64,000 bases of DNA, from contig JAEHOE010000126.1 of NCBI GenBank assembly GCA_016858145.1, positions 186,001 through 250,000 of the forward strand, given 5' to 3'. Below the pieces are notes generated by a model, which saw only the letters and a program-made list of their open reading frames with translations, was not told where the DNA came from and ran no database searches. The DNA is from Edaphochlamys debaryana (Eukaryota > Chlorophyta > Chlorophyceae > Chlamydomonadales). Below are positions 46,301-58,300 of this stretch, piece by piece. Within the stretch, counting starts at the first letter, position 1, and each line of letters opens with the position of its first letter. The translations under genes were made by a program, and so were the position numbers.

Positions 46301-49300
46301 CTCATGGACGCCCTGGTGCGGCCCTTCGCGCGAGGGGAGGGCGAGGACCCGCTGACGGCCGAGGAGCGGCGGCGGCTGGAGGGCATGCTGCCCTCGCTCA
46401 TGCTCTTCGCCGTGGTCTGGTCCCTGGGCGCCTCCTGCGACAAGGCCGGCCGCGCGCAGTTCGACGCCTGGCTCCGGCACCAGGTCACCGACTGGGTGAG
46501 CAGCGGCAACACAGCTTTCCCTGAAACGCCGATCCGTTACAGTGCTGCTCGCCTGGCCTTGCTTGCTCAGCGGCGTCCTGCACGGTCTTCTTTGGCCTTC
46601 ACAGGCTGAGTGCTTGGGTTGACGGATTCACTCTCGTGAAATGTCTTCGTGTTCTGCCCTCGCGCCCCGGGCCCGCAGCTGCCGCTCCGTGAGGGCGCCA
46701 TGTTCCCCGAGGGCTCGTCCGTGTACGACTGGGTGTACGACACGACGGGCGAGTTCAGCGGCGAGGACGGCGGCGGCGGCGGCTGGGTGGGGTGGATGAG
46801 CACGGTGCCCGAGTTCAAGTGCGACCCCGACCGCCCCTTCTCCGACATCATCGTGCCCACCGCCGACACAGTGCGCTACACCTACCTGGTAGACAGGTGC
46901 GGCCCCGCCCCCTCCGTCCCGTCCTGTCCATCCTCTCCCGTTACCTCACCCCCAGTTATCAGCGTGTGGAGTACGCTCCCCCTCTTGCCCCCCTCGGCAT
47001 GTCCTTGAAGGAGAAGGTATGTACACTCCCTTCGGCCTTTGTCACCCACAACAACCTCGCCCCTCGCCGCCCCCCCCCCCCCGCAGGCTGGTGGCCGCGC
47101 ACCGTCACGTGCTGTGCGTGGGCGAGACGGGCACCGGCAAGACGCTCAACGTGGCCAACAAGCTGCTCAACGACATGCCCCCCGAGGTGCAGCCGCTCTT
47201 CATGACCTTCTCGGCGCGCACGTCGGCCAACCAGACGCAGGTGGGCCGGGCGGGGGTGGGGGGGGGAGAGGCGCACCCCCACGTTGGGTGCCTACCTGCC
47301 GCCGCAGCCGCGTGCCCGTTGCCCATGCGACCCGAATGCCGCACCGACCCTTCGCCCTTCACGCCATGGTAACAGCTCGCGTTCCCTAACCCCCCCCCCC
47401 CCTGCCCACCCACCCCCAGGACATCCTGGACGGCAAGATGGACAAGCGGCGCAAGGGCGTGTACGGCCCCCCCGCCGGCAAGCGCTACGTGGTGTTCGTG
47501 GACGACCTCAACATGCCGCAGCGCGAGAAGTACTTTGCGCAGCCGCCCATCGAGCTGCTGCGACAGTGGATGGACCACGGAGGCTGGTGAGCGCTCCGCC
47601 TTTGCTGCCGCACCTGCTTGACCCCTCGCTCCCACCTCGGTTCCTCGCTTCCACATCTCTTCCCCCCTCGTCTGGACCCCCCTAGCACCCACCCGATGCG
47701 ATCTCCTCCCCCCCTCCCCCTCCCCCCCTTTAAGGTACGAGCGCAAGCCCCCCTGCGCCTTCCGCACCATTGTGGACACGCAGTTCGTGGCCGCCATGGG
47801 CCCCCCCGGCGGCGGCCGCAACCCCGTCACCAACCGCCTGCTGCGCCACTTCAACTTCATCTCCTTCACCGAGATGAGCGACGCCTCCGTGTCCCGGATC
47901 TTCACCACCATTCTGGGCGCATTCTTCAGGTGCGGCCCTCATCTAGGCGTGCAAGGCACCCGGCCTTTGGGGGGGCTTGCCTCTTCCTCTGCTGGCCTTC
48001 TGCGGGCAACACTCCCCGACTCTCACCCAGCCCCCAAACCCTCCCCCAACCCCCTCCAACCTCCCCCCCCCCTCAACACCCTCCTCCCCCCCTCAGGAAG
48101 TACTTCAACGAGGGCATCCAGGCCCTGACCGACCCGCTCGTGGGCGCCACCGTGCAGCTGTACAACTGCATCCGCGCCGAGCTGCTGCCCACGCCCTCGC
48201 GCTCCCACTACACCTTCAACCTGCGCGACCTGTCCAAGGTGGTGCAGGGCGTCATGCGGGCCGACCCGCGCTCAGTGGGCGACCCCAAGCAGGTGCGTGC
48301 GTGCGGGGTGTGGGCTGGGGTGGGGTGGGGTGGGGCCGTGGGGGGGATACGGTGTTGGTAGCTGCGCAAGGCGGGGGGCCTGCCGTGTGACCAAGTCCCA
48401 CCCCTGCAGAGCCCAATCCTTCGGCACCCCGCACACCGCGCCCCGCACCCGTCCTCCCCCCCAGATTCTGTCGCTGTGGCTGCACGAGTGCTCCCGCGTG
48501 TTCGAGGACCGCCTCATCAACGACGAGGACCACTCCTGGTTCCGCGGGCAGCAGGAGGCGCTGCTCACGGAGCTCTTCGCCACGCCCTACGCCCAGGTCG
48601 TCACCGCGGAGCGACTCATCTACGGAGACTTCATGGTGCCGGGTGCGTGCGCCCCTCCCCCGCCCCGCCCTCCTCCCTCACCTCTCTCCCCATTGCCCTT
48701 TCCTCGTGACCCCACGTTGAAACCCGCCCCTAAATACCCTGTGGCCCTCCACTTCCCTGCCCCCCCCCTCCGCGCCTACGCTTTTCCTGGCCTTTACACG
48801 AGCAGCCCTGAACACACCCCTCCCCCCAAATGCCTCTTCCAGCCCCTCAACACCCCTCCCTCCCCTCTCCCCTGCCTCCTGCCCCCCCTGCCCCCCCCAG
48901 GCGCCGACCCCAAGGTGTACCTGCAGATCACCGACATGACCAAGCTGGTGCGCGTGGTGGAGGAGTACCTGGAGGACTACAACAGTGTGTCCTCGGCGCC
49001 CATGAAGCTGGTCATGTTCCTGGACGCAATCGAACACGTCAGCAGGATCACGCGGTGAGCGGGATTTTGCATGTGGCGTGGTGTGCCAAGCTTGGGCCGC
49101 TGGGCTTCGGCGCCTGGGGATGCTAGTGGATGCGGTGATACGTGGCGGGGTCTACCGTGTCTTTGCCATTCCGCGATGGCTATCCATTCTGGCCAGTGCG
49201 GCTGCCCCAGATCAGGCTCACCCCCCAACCCCGACCCGCTGGCCCTGTGTCCCCCCCGCAGTGTGATCCGGCTGCCCCTGGGCAACGCGCTGCTGCTGGG

Positions 49301-52300
49301 CGTGGGCGGCAGCGGGCGGCAGAGCCTCACGCGGCTGGCGGCCTTCATGGAGGAGTACGAGGTGGTGCAGATCGAGATCAGCAAGGGGTGAGATCCGGAT
49401 CCAGATCTTCTGGCACGGGCTTGGGGGGCAGTGGTGCAGGGGCGGTGGAGAGAGCAGCTGCACGGCTTACCGGCGTGAGGAGACAGCGGAGTGCGGAGCG
49501 CCTTCGTTCGTCAGGGCTCGACTGCTTGCCTTCCCTCACCCGATCCCCCCTCCCTCCCCCTTACCCTCTCTCCCCTTCCCTCTCTCCCCCCCTTGCCCCC
49601 AGCTACGGCGCCAACGAGTGGCGCGACGACCTGCGCAAGGTGCTCAAGAAGGCCGGCCTGGACGGCAAGGACACGGTGTTCCTGTTCACGGACACGCAGA
49701 TCGTGCAGGAGAACTACCTGGAGGACATCAACAACATCCTCAACAGCGGCGAGGTGAGCGCCAGCGCCGAGCTGCTGTCGCGTGTGCGCCAACGGCGGGC
49801 CTACCTGCATGGACCCTCAGCCGCAGGCCCCCTTCCACGTAACCCGCGCCCCCCCCCGGGCCTGCTGCCCCACCCCACTCCTCAAACCCCTCTGACTCCC
49901 CCCCAGCCTCTGTGACGTGCCACGCCTGAACGGCCCTGGCCTGCCCCAAACTCCCCCACCATACCCCACCATCCCTTCCCCCTACTCCCCTCCCCCACCC
50001 CAGGTTCCCAACCTGTGGGGCAACGACGACCAGGAGGCCATCGCCAACGCCATGCGGCCGCTCATGGCTGCCCAGGGCCTGCCCATCACCAAGATGGGCA
50101 TCTCCACCTTCTTCATCAACCGATGCCGCGCGCAGCTGCACATGGTGCTGTGCTTCTCGCCCATCGGCGACGCCTTCCGGCAGCGCCTGCGAATGTTCCC
50201 CTCGCTCGTCAACTGCTGCACCATCGACTGGTTCCGGGAGTGGCCCGACGAGGCGCTGAAGAGCGTCGCGACTAGCTTCTTCGGCGGTGGGGCGGGAACT
50301 AGGGGGTGTGGGGGAAATTGGGGAGGGCGAGGGTGGTGGGTGGGGGTGGCCAGGCGCCAGGTGGGCGGGTGTTGCCCTGGTTGTGGGGCTTGGGGGCAGC
50401 TGCATCCCTGCACAACTCCCTTGCCTGCACTCAGCACCAATGCCCTTCCTGCCCGCACCCCACCCAGACCTGGACTTTGGCGAGGAGTCCGACACGCTGA
50501 TGCACGGCGTGGTGCGGTGCTGCGTGGGCGTGCACCAGAGCGTGGAGCGGCGGAGCAAGAAGTTCTACGACGAGCTGCGCAGGTGGGGAGTGCTTAGGAT
50601 GCGTGGGGTGCGCGCGTGTTATGTAACAGTGCAGGCGCGTGTGTGGAGGGGGGAATGGACATCGAGGCGGGGTGCTTTGGAAGGTGTTTGATTATGGGGC
50701 CTTGTCGTTGCTCGTGTAGTCCATGCCGCGCACGGTTGGCTCAGACCCTGGGGGCCAAGCTGAGCTCCCTCGTCCCCGCCCGCAACCCACCCCCACCACC
50801 ACACCCAGCCCCGGCCCCCCTCCGCCCCCCCCCCAGGTATAACTACGTGACCCCCACCTCCTACCTGGAGCTGCTGACCACCTTCATCAAGCTGCTGTCG
50901 GAGAAGCGCACCGAGATCACCGAGAAGCGGCGGCGGCTCGAGGTGCGGCGGCGGCGGCGGAGGGGCGCCGGGGGACGGCCCAGAGCTCCTGCGTTCTGCC
51001 GCTGCCCTCCCTGGAAGCCGATCATCTTCTCCGTCCCCCTCCCCACTCCCCTCCCGCCTTCCCCCCCCCCCTCCCCAGGTGGGCCTGTCCAAGCTCATCG
51101 ACACGGCCGCGCAGGTGGAGGTGATGCAGAAGGAGCTGCAGGACCTGCAGCCCGTGCTGGCGGCCACGGCCAAGGAGGTAGAGGACATGATGGTGGTCAT
51201 CACCAACGACAAGAAGGAGGCCGACGAGACCAAAAAGAGCGTGGAGCAGCAGGAGAAGGACGCCAACGAGCAGGTGAGCGGGAAGCGCACCGCACGCGCC
51301 TTGGCCCTCACTCCCAGTCCCAACCTCCTTTGTCCCAGCCTGCTCTCCTTCCCTCCCACCCATACCGCTCCTCCCCCCCCTCCTCCCCCCCCCCCTCACC
51401 CTCTCCCCCCTCATCCTTCCCCCCCTCATCCCCCCCTCTCCCCAACCCCCCTCCCCTTACCAGGCCGCCCGCGCCAAGCAGATCGCGGAGGACGCCCAGC
51501 GCGACCTGGACGAGGCCCTGCCGGCCCTGGAGCGGGCGCTGGAGTCGCTCAAGAACCTGTCCCGCAACGACATCGTGGAGGTCAAGTCCATGCAGAACCC
51601 CCCGGCAGGGGTGCGCACGGTCATGGAGGCCACGTGCATCATGTTCGACGAGAAGCCCAAGATGAAGGACGACCCCACCAACGTCGGGAAGAAGGTGGGG
51701 GGGTTGGGGGTTTGGATGGGTGATGGGGGGTGGTTGGGGGGGCTTTTGGTTGGTTTGTTGTGTTGGGTTGGGCGACGGGAGCGTGAGTTGAGAGGCGCTG
51801 GGGGAGTAGGGTGAGGGGCGAATGCCAGTACCGGTAGGGGCTTTGCGAGGAGCGCAAACTTACCCTCGCTCCGCCCCCCCCCCCTCCATGGTCCCCGCCA
51901 GATCCCCGACTACTGGGAGGTGGCCAAGAAGCTGCTCAATGACCCCACCAAGTTCCTGGAGAACCTGTTCAACTACGACAAGGACAACATCCCGGACCAC
52001 GTGATCAAGAAGATCGAGTCGTACATCCAGCGCGAGGACTTCACGCCCGAGGCCATCGCCAAGGTGCGGCGGCGGCCGACCACGCACTCCTCCCCCTCCC
52101 CCCTCATCCGCATCCTCCTCCCCCACTTCCTGCTCCAACTCCATCTCTCCCCCCAACCCACTCGTCCACCCCCACCCCACCCCCCCAACCCCAACCCCTA
52201 CCCCCCCTACCCCCCCTTCCACCCACCCCCCCCAGGTCTCCAAGGCCTGCATGTCCATCTGCATGTGGGTCCGCGCCATGTACGTGTACCACAACGTGGC

Positions 52301-55300
52301 GCTGTCCGTGGCGCCCAAGCGCGCGGCGCTGCAGGCGGCGCAGGAGCAGCTGAACGCCACCATGGAGTCGCTGAGGGCGGCGCAGGCGAGCGAGCTAGGG
52401 GGGTACAGGGGGTGGTGATAGGGGGGTGCTGGGAGGCGGCGGTTGCGGGGATGAGGCGAAGACTGTCTGCAAGCTTGCGGTCCGGCTTCGGAGTTCGGAC
52501 TGACTAGGTGGGGTGGGACCATGGTCCGCCCCGTCCTCAACTCACGTCCTTACCGGTACCCCCTCCCGCCCCTCGCCCCCCCCCCCAACCCTGTCCTCTA
52601 CCCCCAGGCCAAGCTCAAGGCCGTGGAGGACAAGATCGCTCTGCTGGAGAGCCAGTACGAGGAGGCCACGGGCAAGAAGGCGCAGCTGGCTCAGCAGGTG
52701 CTGCGCTGCACGGTGCAGCTGCAGCGGGCGGACAAGCTCATCGGGGGGCTGGGCGGGGAGAGGGTGCGGTGGCAGGTGAGCAGGGAGGGGGCCGGGGCTG
52801 GGAAGGCGAGGGAGCTAGCACCAGGCAGGCAGGCAGGCGTAATGGCACTGGGGCGCATCCCGGTCTAACTATCCCATTCTAGCCTGGTCTATCCCGGCTT
52901 CAGTCCTCAACGCCGGCTGCATGGTTACAAACTTCAACCCCCCTCACTCGCCCCCTCCTGACCTCCTTCCCTCCCCCCCCGGTCCCCTCCCCCCCCCCCA
53001 GGCCACTGTGGACCAGCTCGCCCACGACCTGGTCAACGTGGTGGGGGACGTGGTGCTGTCCGCCGCCACCATCGCCTACTCGGGGCCCTTCACGCCCGTC
53101 TACCGCGCCGCGCTGGTGACCGAGTGGCACGGCTTCCTGCAGCACCACGGCGTGCCCGGCACCCCGGGGGCCAACCTGCTGTCGACCCTGCAGGACCCGG
53201 TCAAGGTGGGGGCGGGAGGGAGGGAGTCTGTGGGCGCCTCGGCACAGCCCACTAGCTCACGCTCTCCCCAGGGCGGTCCGGTGCTCATTGGCCGCAAACA
53301 AGCCGCCCAGCTTGCGAGCGTGCGTGATGATGCAACGGTGCCGAGTGCGTGCCTGCGCTGGCACCTCGGCACAGCCCACCGGCTCACGCACCCCGCAGGG
53401 CACCCAGCTTGTGTGGGGTGGCTTGCCGAAAGAACGCAGTCACGTATCCCTCCTCCGATTCGTCAACCGTGCCTCTCGCTTCCTTCCCCCTCCCAGGTGC
53501 GGTCCTGGACCATCGCGGGCCTGCCCACCGACACGCTGTCCGTGGAGAACGGCATCATCGTGTCCAAGGCGCGGCGCTGGCCGCTCATGATCGACCCGCA
53601 GGCACGTGCTTGGGGGGGAAGGGAGGGGCGGGGGAAGGGAGGGAGCGGGGAAACTTAGGGGAGCACGATGGGCTCGGCATGGGCTTTGGACGTGGGCTGT
53701 GAAGGGCATGGGGCACGAGTTTGGACGCACGAGCCCCTGACGCCTTGGTCTTGACCCGGTCCCCCCCTGCCTATGCGCCCTCCGCCCCTCCCCTACGTGC
53801 GTCCCCCCAGGCCCAGGCCAACAAGTGGATCAAGAACATGGAGCGCGAGAGCGGCCTGGACGTGATCAAGCTCAGCGACCGGGACTTCCTGCGCACGCTG
53901 GAGAACGGAGTGCGCTTCGGAAGGGCGGGTGAGAGCCGTCGAGCGGCGTGGGTGGGGGTGTCCAAACTGCCGTCTCTTTGTTGGACCAAGCTTAGCGCTC
54001 TACGGTCGGCGCACAACACTCTTCTCAACGCCGCCGCCCTTCTTGCTCCGAAGGAAGCTCGCATTCCACTGCTGCTGCCCAAGCCTGAGCGCCCGCATCT
54101 GCCCTCCCACGCACCCTCCCCTCCCACCTCCCAAAGTGCTGCTGGAGAACATTGGTGAGACCCTGGACGCCGCCCTGGAGCCTCTGCTGCTCAAGCAGAC
54201 GTTCAAGCAGGGCGGCAGCGAGGTGATCAAGATCGGCGACAACATCATCCCCTACCACCCCGACTTCCGCTTCTACATGACCACCAAGCTGCGCAACCCC
54301 CACTACGCCCCCGAGGTATCGGTCAAGGTCTCGCTGCTCAACTTCTTCGTCACGCCTGAGGTGGGTGGCTTCGCCGGTGACAGGTGCCTGCCCGCCCTGC
54401 TCGTCACCGCTCCCTGTCCTTGCCTCGGTCCTCCTGTCCTCCTCGTCACCTGCTGTTTACCTCGCACTCCCTCTCACCAGCTCCCGGTCCCTCTTCCCGC
54501 CCCTCACTACCCCCATCCCATCCCCCAAACCCCCCACCCCCTCACCCCCACCCCACCCCCAGGGCCTGGAGGACCAGCTGCTGGGCACCGTGGTGACTCA
54601 GGAGCGCCCCGACCTGGCCAACCTCAAGTCGCAGCTGGTGGTGTCCAACGCCAAGATGAAGAAGGAGCTGAGCGACATCGAGGACCGCATCCTGCAGCTG
54701 CTTTCCGCCTCCTCAGGCAACATCCTGGACGATGAGGAGCTCATCAACACGCTCGCGCAGTCCAAGGTGCGCGGTTGTGTGGTGTACCTCATGACGGGAG
54801 GGGGCGCTTGCGGTATCCTGCCGTGTGTACGGCTATTTTGCCTTGTGTGCCGCGTGTGGTGCCCATCAAAGCTGATGGGCGGCTGGAGCGGCAGCTGCGA
54901 GAGCCGAAAGCCCCTGAACTCGCCTCCACCCCTAGCCGCTCGTCCCCACCTCCTCGCCTCCCTCCTTTCCCCCTTGCTTGTAGGTCACGTCCAACGAGAT
55001 CGCCGCCAAGGTGGCGGAGGCGGAGGCCACGGAGCGCGAGATCGACGCCACGCGCGAGCTGTACCGGCCCGTCGCGCTGCGCGCGTCGCTGCTGTTCTTC
55101 GCCATCTCGGACCTTGCCCTGGTGGACCCCATGTACCAGTACTCGCTCACATGGTTCATCAGCCTCTTCATCCGGTGAGGGTGAGGGGCTTGCGCGGCTT
55201 CTGAGCGGGCGTGGTTGTGGGGCTGCGAGTCAGGTGTAAGACAGGAAAGCGCAGGCGCGGCGAAGCGCGGGCCGGGGCAAGAGGGGGCAGGAGGGCGAGG

Positions 55301-58300
55301 GTGAGGACTGAGGCCCCAGGAGGCGGGTCCTTTCCCCCCACCCTTGCCGACCCTGCCCCCCCTAACTTCGTTCCTGCCCTGCCCGCTCCCTTTCCCCCCC
55401 CAGCGGCATCGAGGAGGCCCCCAAGGCCGCCAGCGTGGAGGAGCGCGGCGTCATCCTCAACGACTACTTCACCTACTCGCTCTACGTCAACGTCTGCCGC
55501 TCGCTGTTCGAGAAGCACAAGCTCATGTTCAGCCTGCTGCTGGCCATCAAGATCCTGCAGAACCAGAGTGAGATCCGGATCCGGGAGTTCAAAACGGAAG
55601 CGGAGCGGAGCGAGCGGTGCAACACGAAGCCCCTTTGAGGACGCTGGCCTCTGCCCACACCTGCCTGGACCCTGGAGGCCCGTCGCAACCTCTTGCTCCT
55701 CTGTCCTCTGTCGATGCCCTGACGCGGCCTGCCCCTTCCCTCCCCCCTCCCCTCCCCCGCAGGCCGCATCGACGGCCGCGAGTGGCGCTTCCTGCTGGCC
55801 GGCCCCACCGTCAGCGAGCTGCCCAACCCCAACCCCGCGCCCGACTGGCTCACCGACAAGGCCTGGAACGAGCTGCTCAACCTGTCCATGCTGCCGCACT
55901 TCACCGGCTTCGCGGACCACGTGGCCAACAACCTGGACCACTACAAGGTGAGGCCGACCGCCGAGCTGGGGTGTGTGCAGGGGCGCAGGTATCTGGTGCT
56001 GCCGTCTACCCGTCCATTCTCCCTTCTCATATCTCACTCCCCACCTTCCCCCGATTCTCATCTTTGCCCCCCCTCCCCCGCAGGCCATCTTTGACTCCAA
56101 CGACGCCCATGAGATGCCCCTGGCCCCGCCGTGGGACGACAAGCTGGACACCTTCCAGAAGCTGTGCTACCTCAGGTGCGGCCCCGCACGCTCCCGCGCG
56201 CCGGAGAAGCAGAGCCGCCGAGCCTTCCTCCTAGGCGCTAGCCCCCAGGCCGCACGCCGCACCTCCACCTCCACCTCACCTCTCCTCCCGCCCCAACCTT
56301 CCCCCCCCTCCCCTCCCCCCCAGGTGCCTGCGCCCCGACAAGGTCACGGGTGCCGTGCAGGGCTTCGTGACGGAGCACCTGGGCCAGCGCTTCATCGAGC
56401 CGCCGCCCTTCGACCTGGCCACCTGCTACAAGGAGAGCTCCCCAGCGGTGCCGCTCATCTTCGTGCTCAGCCCGGGGGCGGACCCCATGGCGGGTGCGTG
56501 GGCGGGCACTGCAGCGAGCGCCCACACCGGCCCCGTCTCAGCTGCCCAGCGGCCCAGTTGCCCCCCACCTCTTTGCCACAGCTTGCCCTCAACGTTCCTT
56601 GCCGCCACCTCACTTTCCCACACCCTCCCTCTCACACACACCCTCCCCCTCCCCCCCCAGACCTGCTCAAGCTGGCGGACGAGATGAAGTTCAGCCGCAA
56701 GTTTGAGAAGGTGTCGCTGGGGCAGGGCCAGGGCCCCAAGGCCGAGAAGCTGCTGGAGGCGGGCATGGAGCGCGGCATCTGGGTGTGCCTGCAGAACTGC
56801 CACCTGGCGGTGTCCTGGATGCCCACCCTGGAGCGCATCGTCGAGTCCATCGCGCCCGACCGAGTGCACAAGGACTTCCGGCTGTGGCTCACGTCCATGC
56901 CCAGCCCCGACTTCCCGGTGGCGATCCTGCAGGCGAGTGGGCGGGAGGGGCTGGGTGGGCTGGGGGGCTGGGGGTTGGCTTGAGGGTGTGAGGATACGGG
57001 TTTCGGTGGGTGCGGGGCCGAGCCGTCATGCCCGGGTGCAAGGTGGATGGCATCCCCTCCCCTCGCCTCCTCCCTCTTCCCCTGCCCATGACACCCCACC
57101 CCACGCCTCCACCCCCCCACAGAACGGCGTCAAGATGACCCTGGAGCCGCCCAAGGGCCTCAAGAGCAACCTGGTGCGCCAGTACAACCGCCTCACGGAC
57201 GCCTACCTGGCGGCCTCGTCCAAGCCCGACGAGTGGCGCCGCCTGGTGTTCGGGCTGTGCCTCTTCCACGCCGTCATCCAGGACAGGCGCAAGTTCGGCC
57301 CGCTGGGCTGGAACATCCGCTACGACTTCACGGACGGCGACCTAAACGTCTCGCTCGCGCAGCTGCAGGAGTACCTGGACAAATACGAGGCGATTCCGTT
57401 CAAGGTGCTGCGGTTCCTGTTCACGGAAATCAACTACGGCGGCCGCGTCACCGACGACAAGGACCGCCGACTCATCAACAACCTCATCCACACGTTCTGC
57501 GGACCCGACGTGCTCGAGCCCGGCTACGCGTTCTCGCCCTCGGGAACCTACGCGGTGCCGCCCGAGGCCGTGACGGGCGTAAGGGACTACCTGGAGCTGC
57601 TCCGCGCGCTGCCCATCGTGCCGCGGCCCGAGATCTTTGGCCTGCACGACAACGCCGACATCACGTGCGACCAGAACGAGACGTACGACATGTGCGCCAC
57701 GGTGCTGTCGCTGCAGCCGCGCGTCGCCAGCGGTGCGTGCAGCGGAGGGGGGCATGGGAAAGCGGCTGGCGCATGCCCAGGTTCCCACACTATTAGACCC
57801 AACCGCCACCTCCCCTCAACCCCACCCCACCCTCCTGGACCCCACCCCTTCCCCTCCGCCCCCAGGCGCCGGCGAGAGCCAGGAGGCGGTGATCGGGCAG
57901 CTGGCCGGGGACATCCTGGGCCGCCTGCCCGAGGCCTTTGACGTGGAGGCCGTCATCGGGGCCTACCCCACCACGTACAAGGAGTCCATGAACACGGTGC
58001 TGACGCAGGAGTGCATCCGCTACAACGCGCTGCTGGAGGTCATGAAGCGCTCGCTGGGGGAGACCATCAAGGCGCTCAAGGTGGGGGGGCGCAGGAGGGG
58101 CGGGGGGGGGCCTGGGGAGGGGGGGTGGAGGGGTGCAGGTGCTGGGGAACGAGGAAGAAGGGGTAACTGTGGACAGGAGGCGCTGGCAGCTATGCTGGGG
58201 TTCCGCGTGGCGGCGGCAACAAGGCGGGTGGAGGCGCTGGGGCGGGCGTGTTGGGCACAGGTTGGCGGTGGGGCGCGTGGGGCACAAAACAGACGTTCCC

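Larger units (their letters stand above)
42711..46495 (+). other. Dynein AAA1 and AAA2 modules
   Basis: AAA1 has Walker A GPAGTGKT at about residues 1426-1433, split by a phase-1 intron between 42829 and 42980, and Walker [10 protein letters not shown] in exon 37. [20 protein letters not shown] follows. AAA1 is the main ATPase site. AAA2 has Walker A GPTMGGKT at about residue 1707 in exon 42, then [15 protein letters not shown] and [20 protein letters not shown]. All catalytic motifs look intact. Confidence 0.92.
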